From Acanthosoma haemorrhoidale (lineage: Eukaryota; Arthropoda; Insecta; Hemiptera; Acanthosomatidae): a DNA stretch of 64,000 bases. The stretch is from the NCBI GenBank assembly GCA_930367205.1, contig OV884012.1, positions 31,778,796 through 31,842,795 on the forward strand. The letters run 5' to 3'. Below, one piece after another: positions 43,661 through 54,348 of this stretch. Numbering within the stretch: position 1 is the first letter of the stretch; every line of letters starts with the position of its first letter. Position numbers and translations under genes: made by a program. The notes below the pieces were generated by a model that was not told where the DNA came from, ran no database searches, and was given only the letters and a program-made list of their open reading frames with translations.

Positions 43661-46324
43661 ATTTATTAAAAACTAGTTGACAGGACTTGCGACAGAGTAG
43701 ATAATTGCATTATAGAGGATGGGACTCTCTTTGCCTCTAGAAAAGGTCTGTACTGCCTTAAAGGATTGGCTTAATAATAATAATTAACAATGTGAATCCT
43801 AAGATTTTACGTTTGTGCAATTAAAATTAAATATATTATGGAACACCTACGTACGTATAAACAAAATGTATGATGATTTGGGAATACCCTTTATAAAATT
43901 GGAATCGTATAAGATATTTCGTTCTTCTCTTGTGTGTACTGTACTAATTCTGAGGAATGGCGTTAGATGTTACTCCGTGTAGAAGGTTTCAGCACTCTTA
44001 GATTGATTTAAGGGTTTTCTAAAGAAAGATATTAATATTTGTGTAGAAACATTGTTAACTCTATTTTTAATCAGCTTTTAGCCTGCATATTGGCAATATT
44101 ATAAATATATTATTTAATATTAACTAACATTTTAAATGTTTACATAAACTAGAGTAGCTGATTCATGGATCACTTGTTTTCTCTGAGTTATGTACGAAAA
44201 GATACGGTATCTACTTTCTAAAGTAATATTGCTGCGGGTCAACATAGTTTCTAAAATGACTGCAAAACAACTTCTGAGTAGTTTTGAACTGATATCTCAA
44301 GAAGCATGCTAGTTCTCATCGATTACTTACTTATTTAACTGCTGCTCAACAAGAGCTTGCAAAACTTGTGTATACAAAGTATACATAATCTTAGCCAACT
44401 CTGACAGCAATTTGGTTATAGAAGGTTGGAAGGTATCTAAGAAACTCTGACCACCAGGGGCTTGGTGCCTTTCCCACTTCTGTGTACACTAGATAGGATA
44501 ACTTTTAAGAGGAATAGTTCTGCCGAGACTACCTCATTCATCAGTATTTCCCTTGTTTTTTTGAATATTCTTCTTTCCAACAACTGCTGAATAATATCTT
44601 GTTATAATCATAGCTGCAATATCATGTTCCCGATTGCGGATAATGCAGTTTTAAATTATTCACCAATAATTTGTTTTGGAGGAGTTAAACTTCTAGAATG
44701 TTACTAGAAATTTTTGAAGTTTTTACACTAAGAAAACGCATAAGATATTGAGGTATTTCCAGCTAATTCTAGTTTGGAATCGAATACAAGAGTCCTGGAA
44801 ATTTTAATGTAATGTGGACAAATTTAGCCAGTGAACCATATGAAGATTTAAGGCAACCATCATCAGCTAGTCATAAATTTGAGATTACACCGATACATGA
44901 CCACTTACTTGCAGCTTGTGATTCTTTTTGCTCAAAGAACATTATCAAAAAAAAAAAAAAAATAAAACCCAACCTATTTTTATTGCTAGGTTAACACATG
45001 ATAGAACTGATGAAATGATTCGTATCAAAATATGATTTTGATTTGACTAACTATTTGATGTACTTTTCTGTGAAATGGAAATTGTATACAAAAGAAAGAA
45101 TTGTTTGTTGAATAATTGAATTTTCATTGCTGCCAACAAAGTTATATTAAAAGATCGAGGGGGGACCGTTATATGAAATACTTTATATGAAAATATAGGA
45201 ATCCTAAATTAATATATTAATGCAATAAATCTTCAAGCAAACGTCATTATGTGAGAGGTAATAAATAAATCTAAATCAGCCAAATGGTCATCACAGCAAT
45301 GAAAATACACAGAAAAAACACGTCCTTTTTTTAAAATTATTCTATAAAAAAAAAAGGCTCCTCCAACATGAGGACGGGGATTATCTCAAAAAGTATCAGA
45401 AAGTCAGACAGAAGCAAATCAGATCAATCGTCATTTTAAAAACCTCAATCATTGGATAAAAAGTCAGAGCTAGACAACCGATAAGACAATTAAATCAGTA
45501 TAAGTAGGGTTTATTTTCAAAACCGAAATATGCTTTCGGTATTTTTTTATTGGTTTACTACTGTTTTACAATATTATTTAAATTCATTATAAAATTCAAA
45601 ACTAATTATTCTATACTAACAACCAGTACATCAATTAAGCCAATAAGTACTAAAACAAAAAAAAAATAAAGCTTGAAGTTCAGATCAACATAATTCACTA
45701 ATTACTAATATTGCTAAATTAATTGTGGTTCGTCGCTTTTAACTGACCCCCTTTGCTTACAAAGGGCTAGTTATAATAATTTGAAAAGCTCTTTGTTTGT
45801 CCTCCAGCAGAATAGGACTTTAAATTACTTTAAGATAAAGAAACTTGTTAATCCTGTTTGAACTTCTTTCCATCCTATTTGAAAACCCAAGCTTATATCA
45901 AACTTTTTGAAAGAATAAGCTTATATTTTGTTTTTTTTCTTAGACACGGGTATGAAATTAATATATTTTCATTAATAAATTAACATATTTTTCTTTAAAT
46001 AAAAATGTTGATTTATTATTTATTAATTTGAATGGATGTCTATTAAAAATTAAATATCTACAGTCTTACTTATACAAATTTTAAAAGTGAAGGTGAGATC
46101 CTGGAAAAGTTGCTTAACCTTGATAAGAATGGGTTCTTACAGATTCGCTTCTAAGCGTTTTGTTTTCGAACCTTTTCTTTTAATTTATATATTAGAAATT
46201 GTAGATTACATTTGTCTATGGCATTCATAATTTACTTTTAGTGGTTTGAATGGTCTATGGAATGTTGAATATATATCAAATTGCAAATAAAGCAATAAAA
46301 GTAAAAAATACATACTGCAATAAG

Positions 46325-46328
<4 letters not shown>
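43661..46328. other. AT-rich spacer
   Basis: No gene recognised; many A/T homopolymers (for example the A15 run near 44950). The ORF at 44812-44994 has no motif. Confidence 0.45.

Positions 46329-46378
<50 letters not shown>
46329..46378. repeat. (TA)n microsatellite, insertion target of the second LTR element
   Basis: About 25 TA units. A further TA run (51168-51188) lies on the other side of the element, so the element split a TA microsatellite and its target duplication cannot be resolved. Confidence 0.95.
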
Positions 46379-46381
<3 letters not shown>

Positions 46382-46383
46382 GT

Positions 46384-46686
46384 TGTTAGGTCTTCTTATT
46401 ATAACAATAAGTAATCTGTTTCTCTGTAAAACAAAAGTTTATTTAATTGATAATAAGTTTACAACTATTACAAATAAAATCTAAATTCATACCTGTAAAA
46501 CAAAAGAAACAACAATTACAGTTTATTGTTATCACTGTTTGCACTTTACTTAATTGTTTACACTGAAAACCTTTTAAAAACCTTCTGGTCATATGTCTTT
46601 AGCTCCACCTAGTGGCAGCCAACTGAAGCACGCGCGTGATAACAAAGCGCTGCTAATTTAATTGAAGAAAGCTTACTTTCTTTACA
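46384..46686 (-). repeat. 3' LTR of the Ty3/gypsy-like element
   Basis: 303 bp. It keeps the 13-base piece AAGCACGCGCGTG (about 46625-46637) that the other LTR lacks. Confidence 0.93.
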
Positions 46687-46704
46687 TCTCCCCCTCCCAC
46701 TGTG
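46687..46704 (-). other. Polypurine tract
   Basis: On the minus strand GTGGGAGGGGGAGA ends exactly at the LTR's TGTAAAG. This is a near-perfect purine tract and fixes the LTR start on this side. Confidence 0.85.
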
Positions 46705-46737
46705 AAAATTCTCGAGAGAATTTTTATTATATAATGT

Positions 46738-46869
46738 TTATTCTGCTGGTATCAGTTTTGTTATGTGGAATAATCCTGTGTCTTCGTTTCTTTTTTCAGT
46801 TTTGATTTTAAATATAGTATTTGATATTTTCTCTGCAATTTTGAATGGTCCAACCCTAAGTTCATCTAA
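46738..46869 (-). pseudogene. C-terminal end of integrase, out of frame
   Basis: Beyond the T7 run at 46870-46876 the frame that ends at 46862 is lost, but another frame stays open to a stop at 46738-46740. It resembles the tail seen after the G-D-x-V-Y region in gypsy integrases (D-E-L-R-V-G-P-F). A single-base length change in the run explains the break. Confidence 0.7.
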
Positions 46870-48160
46870 TTTTTTTCCTATTTAATCTATGTCCGTTTTC
46901 AATATATACTAAATCACCTGTATTGAATTCCCTTTCCTTTCTGTTTTTGTCAAATAATTTCTTATTGTATTCATGTGATTTTATAGTGTTATCTAGAGCT
47001 AATTTTCTATTTTCTTTCCAAACCTCTGCATGTGTTAGTTTCCTTAGTTCCTCAGGTAGCATACTTGTGTTAGTACCATCTAGTAAATATTTAGGTGTAA
47101 AACCTGTAACTGAGTGTTCTGTTATGTTATATTTGTCAACACATTCTCTTGCTATTGTTGTCCAAGCTTTCTTTTCTTTAGATTCATTGATTCTACATCT
47201 TATTTTATTAATTATTGTTTGATTTAATCTTTCATTTATGCCATTTGAAAATGGTGCATTTAAGGCTGTATAAATGAGTCTGATATCTTGTTCTTTTAGG
47301 TAATTTTTGAATTCTTTAGAATTTAGTCCTGGATATTGGTCTGTTAATATTGTACCTATGTTGTTCATTTCTAATGTATTTTGGACTATTTTTATAAAAT
47401 CACTTGCAGCTTGAGTTTTTGAAGTTAATATATGTGCGTATCTTGTATAGTGATCAACTAGAAGATGGAGGTATCTTTTCGTTGATCTTTGACCACCAAA
47501 TCCACCGATCGTATCAATCGACACTATCTCATAAGGCTTTGTTGCTGGTCCTAATTGAGACATTAATCCATATTTTGCTTGACCTCTAGATTTATTCTTT
47601 TTACAAATTTCGCAAGTTCTGCATATATTCTGAATGTTTTTTATTAATTTTGTTGAAGTGTAATAAGGACATATTCTGTTTATCATTTGCCTTATTCCGA
47701 TGTGACACCAGTCTATATGTGTATCTCGTATTAATTTAATGCTTAATTTTTCTGATAAAACTATCTTCTTTTTGTTTTTAATTTGTTTATAGATTATACC
47801 ATTTTTATCTGTCCTTTTTTTCTTAAGTTCTCCTAATGCTGTATTTTCATTTTGATCTTTAATTATTTCTTGTAGTTGGATCATGTTTACTATTTTTAAT
47901 ATTTCTTGGGTATTATCTTTTGACTCTAATACCGGATTTCTACTAAGACAGTCTGCTTCAATATTGAATTTCCCTGGTATATATGTAATTTTGAAGTCGA
48001 ATTGAGACAAATAATATGTTAAGTCACCTAGTTCCTCGTCTGTTCTTGATTTTATATTAAGGTTTTCTAACGGTTTATGGTCTGAATAAACTACAAATCT
48101 TCTTCCAATTAACCAGTATTCCCAATAATTTATCGCTTCCTTTATTGCTAAGCATTCCAA
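46862..48160 (-). CDS. pol: Pol segment: RNase H end and integrase
   Basis: 432 codons from a TTG; the frame is open upstream to the shift at 48346-48352, so this is an internal piece. RNase H: Y-S-D-H-K-P-L-E-N and E-A-D-C-L-S-R. Integrase zinc region: H-I-D-W-C-H ... C-R-T-C-E-I-C. Catalytic triad: D in V-S-I-D-T-I, D in L-T-D-Q-Y-P-G, and E in N-G-I-N-E-R-L-N with 35 residues between the last two, so the D-D-35-E set is complete. The C-terminal G-D-L-V-Y block precedes the break at 46870-46876. Confidence 0.93.
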   Translation of the reverse strand: MECLAIKEAINYWEYWLIGRRFVVYSDHKPLENLNIKSRTDEELGDLTYYLSQFDFKITYIPGKFNIEADCLSRNPVLESKDNTQEILKIVNMIQLQEIIKDQNENTALGELKKKRTDKNGIIYKQIKNKKKIVLSEKLSIKLIRDTHIDWCHIGIRQMINRICPYYTSTKLIKNIQNICRTCEICKKNKSRGQAKYGLMSQLGPATKPYEIVSIDTIGGFGGQRSTKRYLHLLVDHYTRYAHILTSKTQAASDFIKIVQNTLEMNNIGTILTDQYPGLNSKEFKNYLKEQDIRLIYTALNAPFSNGINERLNQTIINKIRCRINESKEKKAWTTIARECVDKYNITEHSVTGFTPKYLLDGTNTSMLPEELRKLTHAEVWKENRKLALDNTIKSHEYNKKLFDKNRKEREFNTGDLVYIENGHRLNRKKIR

Positions 48161-48321
48161 ATATATAGCTTTTTTTCTTTTTTGCGACTCATTTAATTTT
48201 TTTGAGAAATAGGCTACTGGCTTTTCTTTTCCATCTTGTTGGGTTTGTTTCAGTATTGCACCTATACCTTCTATTGAAGCATCTGTAAATATCTTAATAG
48301 GTAAATCTTTATCAAATATTT

Positions 48322-49470
48322 CTAGGACTGGTTGAGAGCCAATACTTTTTTTATCTCTGTGAATGATTTTTCACAATCTTCAGACCAATTATATTTTACA
48401 TCTTTTCTTAACAATCTATGTAGTGGATCTAGTATTGTTGAGATTTTTGGTATATATTTGTGATAGAAATTTATTTTACCTAGATATTGTCTAACGTTCT
48501 TCTGCGTTTTTGGAGTCGGAAAATTGAGTATTGATACTAAATTGTCTTTAATTGGTCTTACTGTATTATTTTCTATTATATGTCCGAGATATTTAATTGA
48601 TTTTGATGCGAACGTGCATTTTTTTAATTTTAATCTGAATCCTTCTTTTATTATGGCTTCTAAAACTTGTTTGATATGCATGATATGATCTTCAAAAGTC
48701 TCTGAAAATATTAATATGTCATCTATATAATTTTCTGTAAAGTTCTTTAGATTATTTTTTCTTAGTATACTTGATAAAATTCTTTGGAAGATTGCTGGTG
48801 CTGTTTTTAAACCGAATGGTAGGCAAGTCCATTGATAGTGTCCTTCTTGGGTTATAAAGCCTGTTTTTTTTCTATCTTCTATCCTTAGTGGTATTGACCA
48901 AAATGCTGAATTGATGTCCAGTGATGTAAAATATTCACAATTTCTAGCTTCAATTATTAAATCATCAATTAGCGGAAAAGGTTGGGCCTGGGTTGTGACA
49001 ATCTTGTTCAGATCTCTAAAATCGACACATAATCTGGTTTTTCCTTCACCTTTTTTTAATGCTAGCGTTACTGGTGCAGCAAATGGGCTATACGATTGTT
49101 CAATTAAATTTTTTTCTAATAGTTTTGCCACTTGCTGTTCTATTTCTTTTCCGTCTTCGATTGTGCATCTATATGGTCTTTTACTACAAAATTTTTCCAT
49201 CAAGAGATCTATTCTTGCTTCATAATCTTTTACAGTTCCTATATCATACTTGTCTTTGGCAAATATTGTTTTATATTCTTCTATCAATTGTTCTATTTTG
49301 AATTTTTTTTCATTATCTAAATGATCTAAATTTATTTTAAAATCTTTCTCTTTAATATGTTCATTAAAATTTATTTCTATTATATCTTTTCTTTGCGATT
49401 GTTTTTGGCTTATATTTAGATTTTCGTCTTGCCTTAATTTAAATTCATTTATTATGTCTAGGCCTATCAA
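48322..49470 (-). CDS. pol: Pol segment: reverse transcriptase
   Basis: 382 codons. L-C-V-D-F-R-D-L-N-K, Y-F-T-S-L-D-I-N-S-A-F-W-S-I-P, L-P-F-G-L-K-T-A-P-A-I-F-Q-R and the catalytic Y-I-D-D-I-L-I-F are all present. It begins with a TTG in the same frame as the protease upstream. A one-base shift at the T7 run 48346-48352 sends the frame to a stop at 48322, while RNase H continues in the next frame toward 48160. Confidence 0.94.
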   Translation of the reverse strand: MIGLDIINEFKLRQDENLNISQKQSQRKDIIEINFNEHIKEKDFKINLDHLDNEKKFKIEQLIEEYKTIFAKDKYDIGTVKDYEARIDLLMEKFCSKRPYRCTIEDGKEIEQQVAKLLEKNLIEQSYSPFAAPVTLALKKGEGKTRLCVDFRDLNKIVTTQAQPFPLIDDLIIEARNCEYFTSLDINSAFWSIPLRIEDRKKTGFITQEGHYQWTCLPFGLKTAPAIFQRILSSILRKNNLKNFTENYIDDILIFSETFEDHIMHIKQVLEAIIKEGFRLKLKKCTFASKSIKYLGHIIENNTVRPIKDNLVSILNFPTPKTQKNVRQYLGKINFYHKYIPKISTILDPLHRLLRKDVKYNWSEDCEKSFTEIKKVLALNQS

Positions 49471-49742
49471 AAAATCATGAAAAGTCTCGTTTTATACAAT
49501 AAATACATCTACTTCTTTTTCAATATTGAAAATTTTTAATTTTATTCTTGCTTATCCCTTTGTGAGTGCCACACCACTAATTGTTTTTAATTGTATTTTG
49601 TTCTTATCTATATTATTTTTTTTTATAGTTTTTATTAATCTTTTATTAATTAATGAAACTTGAGATCCTGAGTCATAGATCCCTTCTATTTTTATCTTAT
49701 CTTCCAATATAATGTTTAATTTAATTAGTGGTGTGTTTACTC
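49471..49742 (-). pseudogene. Protease segment of pol with two in-frame stops
   Basis: In the pol frame the segment between the gag end and the reverse transcriptase reads through G-I-Y-D-S-G-S (D-S-G active site, Asp codon at 49672-49674) and meets TAA at 49552-49554 and again at 49492-49494. It then continues as I-G-L-D-I-I, the usual protease end. Retroelement protease cuts the Gag-Pol polyprotein; this copy cannot be translated through. Confidence 0.85.
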
Positions 49743-50324
49743 GTTTTTTGATTCATTATATATTTCTACATCTAGGATAGAATTGTTATTTACTTTTTTT
49801 GGTGTAGTGTTCCTTTCTCTACTTTCTTCCTGTTTTTGGAACCAGCATTTATCTTTTGGGTGGTATCTCACACCTTTACCTAAATCTTCACACGTTTTAC
49901 AAGGTATCTTTACTTCATATTTCTTTTGAGAATCTAATGTAGGTTTTTTTTGAAAGTTTCTTTTATTTACTAAACATTCAAGTTGTCTCAATTCATTAAA
50001 TAAGTCTGTAGTTTCTTTTAATTTTTCCTTGTTTATTCTATTCAATATAAATTCTGGTAACCCTACTGCTATTAATGCTATAAGTGACTTTATATCTATA
50101 TTTTTGTTAAAATCTATCAAAAGTTTCTCTTTCCTCAAAGCATAATCCGTTAACGAATCTTCTCGATATTTAAATGATAGTGCATAGGTTATATTATTCC
50201 ATCCATTATCTGTGAAACATTTTAAGAATCTTGTTTTCCATTCAGACCAACCAGCATTTATTGTTAGTCTTATGAGTGTGGAAGAGTGCCAGTCTAAACA
50301 TGATTTATCAAAAAATAGTTTCAT
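49737..50324 (-). CDS. gag: Gag, C-terminal part, with zinc knuckle
   Basis: 195 codons. L-F-F-D-K-S-C-L-D-W-H-S-S and W-S-E-W-K-T-R-F resemble the capsid part of an insect Ty3/gypsy Gag group. Near the C terminus C-K-T-C...H-P-K-D-K-C gives a C-x2-C-x9-H-x4-C knuckle, with wider spacing than the standard C-x2-C-x4-H-x4-C. The ATG at 50324 overlaps the stop of the upstream gag frame as TAATG, so this is either a one-base break of a single gag or a stop-restart arrangement. The break is more likely. Confidence 0.85.
   Translation of the reverse strand: MKLFFDKSCLDWHSSTLIRLTINAGWSEWKTRFLKCFTDNGWNNITYALSFKYREDSLTDYALRKEKLLIDFNKNIDIKSLIALIAVGLPEFILNRINKEKLKETTDLFNELRQLECLVNKRNFQKKPTLDSQKKYEVKIPCKTCEDLGKGVRYHPKDKCWFQKQEESRERNTTPKKVNNNSILDVEIYNESKNE
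49743..49749 (-). promoter_or_regulatory. Gag-Pol -1 frameshift heptamer A_AAA_AAC
   Basis: The heptamer is in exact Gag-frame phase, two codons before the gag stop (49737-49739), and the pol frame is open after a -1 shift. A_AAA_AAC is a classical efficient slippery sequence (known from betaretroviral gag-pro). I see no strong hairpin downstream; the region is AT-rich. Confidence 0.8.
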
Positions 50325-50860
50325 TAGTTGATTTTTTCCTCACTTTTATCTATTTTAAATCTAGAACACTCTTTTTCAAAGCTTTCTATCCACTGTTTAG
50401 CATTAGTATTTTTGCTTGAAAATGTTTCTATGAGAAGTTTTTCTGATATTTTTTTTAAGTCTTTCTCGTTATCTTCATTCTGTGTTGTTTCTATCAGTTT
50501 CTCTAGTATTTCCTTTAGATTATGTGTTTTGTTTGTATTTTTTTCATTTATTTCCTCTAAATATTGATCTTTAGATTGCAGATTTCCATCTTCATCTATG
50601 TATGTGCCCTCTAATTCTTTTGTCATTGTAATCCACACTCTTCTTATCTGATTTCTTCTCTTTAATGAATTAACTAACTTTGTGTACTTACTTGTCTTTT
50701 TCAACTCCACATGATCTTCCATATATTTGAATTCTTCCGGCAATATATATCTTCTTCCATCTCCTGTACCAATTGAGGTGATGGCAATTGCATTTGCTTT
50801 ACTGTCTTTTGGTGAAGTCACTACCGTAAATTCAAACTGCAGTTTTGACATCATAAACAA
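50324..50860 (-). CDS. gag: Gag, N-terminal part
   Basis: The first ATG is at 50854, only about 26 bases from the LTR edge at 50880, so the leader is unusually short. Basic and Lys/Glu-rich, with a likely coiled coil in the middle (N-L-K-E-I-L-E-K-L-I-E-T-T). It ends with W-I-E-S-F-E-K-E-C-S-R-F, which in related Gag proteins leads directly into the block encoded in the next frame. The frame is lost between about 50350 and 50324. Confidence 0.85.
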   Translation of the reverse strand: MFMMSKLQFEFTVVTSPKDSKANAIAITSIGTGDGRRYILPEEFKYMEDHVELKKTSKYTKLVNSLKRRNQIRRVWITMTKELEGTYIDEDGNLQSKDQYLEEINEKNTNKTHNLKEILEKLIETTQNEDNEKDLKKISEKLLIETFSSKNTNAKQWIESFEKECSRFKIDKSEEKIN

Positions 50861-50879
50861 ATTGTTGTTTTATAAGGGT

Positions 50880-51169
50880 TGTTAGGTCTTCTTATTATAA
50901 CAATAAGTAATCTGTTTCTCTGTAAAACAAAAGTTTATTTAATTGATAATAAGTTTACAACTATTACAAATAAAATCTAAATTCATACCTGTAAAACAAA
51001 AGAAACAACAATTACAGTTTATTGTTATCACTGTTTGCACTTTACTTAATTGTTTACACTGAAAACCTTTTAAAAACCTTCTGGTCATATGTCTCTAGCT
51101 CCACCTAGTGGCAGCCAACTGATAACAAAGCGCTGCTAATTTAATTGAAGAAAGCTTACTTTCTTTACA
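50880..51169 (-). repeat. 5' LTR of the Ty3/gypsy-like element
   Basis: 290 bp. Differs from the 3' LTR by one T/C change and by loss of 13 bases between two TGA words. No convincing tRNA complement was found in the short leader before gag, so the priming tRNA is unknown. Confidence 0.92.
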
Positions 51170-51189
51170 TATATATATATATATATAAT

Positions 51190-52374
51190 GTAAATACATC
51201 AATGCTTTAAACGTTTTAAAGATATCGGTTTCGTGAAATTGTGTTGAAATTATTTCGATATTTTGGGATTGAGAGGGCAAAGTAGAGGGGTTGAACGCGT
51301 GTAAACATTATCCCGGACCGGAATTCTCAATCGGGTAAATGTTTACGTTTCCATGGCTATTTAAAAATTCTCTGGTGCATTTAATAAATCGTCGATTCAT
51401 CAATCCAAGTTCTCAACCGACCAGATTGAAACACAAAATGCTTTCATGAAATGATATTCGTTATTCAATTCCTCTCTGCGATATGTGATACATTTATATA
51501 TTAAGTATTAAAGTGTTAAAATTAATAGTTTAGTTTGACTAACATTATTCTTTTATAATTATTGTAACTTTTATCATTATTATACATAGCTTCAAAATAA
51601 ATTTACTAACGTGTGTTGCGGCTATGACACTTTTAAACACAGCAAACGTATATGTTATGGATCGGAGTGAGCATGACAGCTAAAAGACTACGGCCGACCA
51701 GAGTGCCTTCCCAACACTGTCCCTAGTATTCCTATAAATTGTCTTGTCATACCTTCCTCTATTATCAAATACTATCCTGTTTGAGAGAGCAACTGTTATC
51801 CCCAAGTGCTGAAAAATGCATTATAAATATAATAAAATCTATCTACTACGGGTAAAACGGCAAATATGTGATTTGGCCATCTATTGTTATCAATTTACTA
51901 TCCCCATGTAAATCAGCCTTCCTAATTTTTCATATCAAATTAAGTCTTGATTCAATTCATTTTTTTCACTTGAATCCGGAATGAGCCTCCAAATATTCAT
52001 GAGCATCCTTGGCCTTTTCTTATATATTTATATGTTATGAAACATAGGATTCGTACATAATATTCTAAAGCTAGCTGAATCGTTACCTTATGAATACTGT
52101 GCAAAATCTTTTTTGCCTCGTCTTGAATTGAATTGAAAGAAAAACGTTTTCTTAGTCGTTTGTGTAGATTTGTTCTGAACAATATCATATCAGAGGACCT
52201 TATCATAATATAAATATTCACAACAGCATTCAATCAGTAACGATCTATTATATATGTATACTTTTATTTTTATGTTAATGCTTGGCTGACACCTTCCTTG
52301 TATGTGAATTCAACAATGACTTTATTTGCTAAAATCAGTTAAATATTTGTATTATTATTATTAAAAAAACGAGG
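51190..52374. other. Spacer with an imperfect hairpin
   Basis: No gene recognised. 51301-51315 and 51332-51346 form an imperfect inverted repeat (13 of 15 pairs, GTAAACATTATCCCG-like arms, 16-base loop) inside a short GC-richer stretch. The ORF at 51997-52233 (-) has no motif. Confidence 0.5.
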
Positions 52375-52832
52375 ACTTGCGTCAGATGGTAAAGGTAATG
52401 TGGGAACATTTTGTTCATGAACTTTTATCCTCCATTGGTTGCACCAATACTTGATCTCATCAAGGTGTTTATAAAGGTTATAAGTTGCTATACGGGGTCT
52501 GGGTGGGATAAAAGGACTGCAATGTCACCTGCAAATGTGGTCAGAAAGGTATTTGGGGTAGAGGGGACATCAGCGGTGTATAGGTTATAAAGGATGGGAC
52601 CCAGGACACTGCCCTGTGGAACTCCTACTTTTATGGGAGAGTAGTTAGATATTCTAAGCCACAGCGAACTTGGGAGAAGTGGTTTGAAAAATAGGACTGA
52701 AGGACTAGGAAAAGGGTCTGTGGCCAAGCCTTGTAAAGCCAGGAGGATATCTAAGCTATGACCAGAACAAACAGCACATTGTGAAAAGAGGAAGTTAATT
52801 TTGTAACCAACCACAATTAACAGGATTTCCAA
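52375..52832 (-). pseudogene. LINE family B reverse transcriptase fragment
   Basis: The minus strand reads V-G-V-P-Q-G-S-V-L-G-P-I-L-Y-N-L-Y-T-A-D-V and then T-F-A-G-D where the catalytic F-A-D-D should be (Asp to Gly), so this copy is dead at the active site as well as truncated. Beyond the stop at 52488 the homology continues in another frame (K-H-L-D-E-I-K-Y-W) to about 52375. Confidence 0.88.
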
Positions 52833-54348
52833 GTTTGAAAAAAAAACCTACTGACAGCCAATTTTGGAGTAAAAATGAGCCATCTCCAGGGAAATAGTCA
52901 CAAACATTTAATTTATTTTTAGGTGCATGAGAATATTAAAGATATACAAATATCACTTTTAGGAAGAATGATTAGATTTTTTATTATTTGTGTGGTAATT
53001 TCCAATCAGAGAACGAGGTTGCTGATTCCTGTAAAAGAGAATTCAAATGCGAAGACTGCAATGAAAGGAGGCACAACAATGTGACCACCAACCAGCTGTC
53101 AATGGCCCGCCCGGTAGTACCATCATTGACAGGACACGCCGCTCTACCATGGCAAATAAAAGGACCTGAAATAGGGCAAACAGAGCGACGGTTGATAGGA
53201 CAGGAGAAATCTCAACAGACAAAGGGCTGGCTGGCTGGCTAGCACTTGTGATCGCACTGCAATCGATTTGTGGCCGGCGAGGGTCATAGGGCAATGGCTT
53301 AGCCAGGCCACTTGCTAATTGCCATAATCATAACCATTAAGATTACTATGACTGTGGGATATGAGTTTAGAAAACAATCCATTAATATATATTGAAATAT
53401 TCTCAATTGGTAACCTTCAACAGAATAATAAAAGTTATTATATATTTATTATCCTGGTATGAATCTATAAGTCTGTCTATGCATCGTTAAAACGGAAAGT
53501 TCTATAGATAAAAAAAGTATTCATTAACAAAAAAGATTGAATTTAAGGGGTTAGCGTCAAATATTTATGAGATATCCAAAAGTACATACTTACGTCTTTC
53601 AAATTCAGTTGCTGAATTTAAACTTGTTTTACAAATTAATCATAGTTTTCATTAAAAATGTATGACTTCAAAAGCAGCGAAGTCGCCAAAGTGTAAAGCA
53701 ACGAAATCCTCCAGTATATTAGGATTAAATATCCATGGTGTAAGCTATAAACGTTATCGTCTCTACAATTACTAAAAACTATATTGATTTTTTTTTTTCA
53801 TTTTTCACTCAATCGTAACACGTTAATAGTGTCAAAAATCTGCTCCCGTGCTACGCAAGGCCGTGATTATAAGAACATACTTGACGTTAAGGTTCCAAGA
53901 CTGACCGTGAACTATCATAATTTTAAAAGTTAAAAAATATCGATTTTGCTTAGGGATCAGTAATATGAGTAAATAAGAAACATGGAAAGAATCAGCCCGT
54001 AAAAAAAAAGCTACAATGGAGGGTCAGCGCTTACAAGGAGAGAAACGAATACATATTTTACTTGAACACATATTAAAACTGAATATAAACTATCAATGCA
54101 TATATATGCTAAACCTGTGTTAGTTTTTGATATTCTTTCTTCTGAGGCTATGAACCACAACCTTCCACTGGTATGATATTTGCTTGACAATAGTTCATGT
54201 CTACAATTAAGATAACATAGAATATTTAAAGTTCTCTACTTATATATTTCTTGTTGGTTATGTTAGGTCTAGCAACATAATAAGGATCCCGCGTTCTATT
54301 CACAAATATAACTGTGTGCTCATCGTTCCAGCACGGGGGAAAACAATA
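52833..54348. other. Spacer
   Basis: No recognisable gene. 53040-53300 is GC-richer and contains four GGCT units near 53226-53241. Overlapping ORFs on both strands there have no motif. Confidence 0.45.

Larger units (their letters stand above)
46384..51169 (-). mobile_element. Ty3/gypsy-like LTR retrotransposon without env, recently inserted, multiply broken
   Basis: About 4.8 kb on the minus strand: 5' LTR (50880-51169), gag in two frames, protease with two stops, reverse transcriptase, RNase H, integrase, a strong polypurine tract and 3' LTR (46384-46686). The LTRs differ by one base (T/C) and one 13-base deletion. LTR termini are TGTAAAG...CCTAACA. Nine further bases (TATAAGGGT on the plus strand) are also shared outside that CA end, so the boundary is ambiguous by up to nine bases. 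No envelope frame follows integrase. The combination of young LTRs and several homopolymer frameshifts suggests that some breaks may be sequence errors. Confidence 0.93.

Noticed and set aside
46923..49320. Plus-strand ORFs across the Ty3/gypsy-like element
   Set aside because: Antisense to pol, Ser/Leu/Phe-rich as expected of AT-rich antisense frames, with no motifs.
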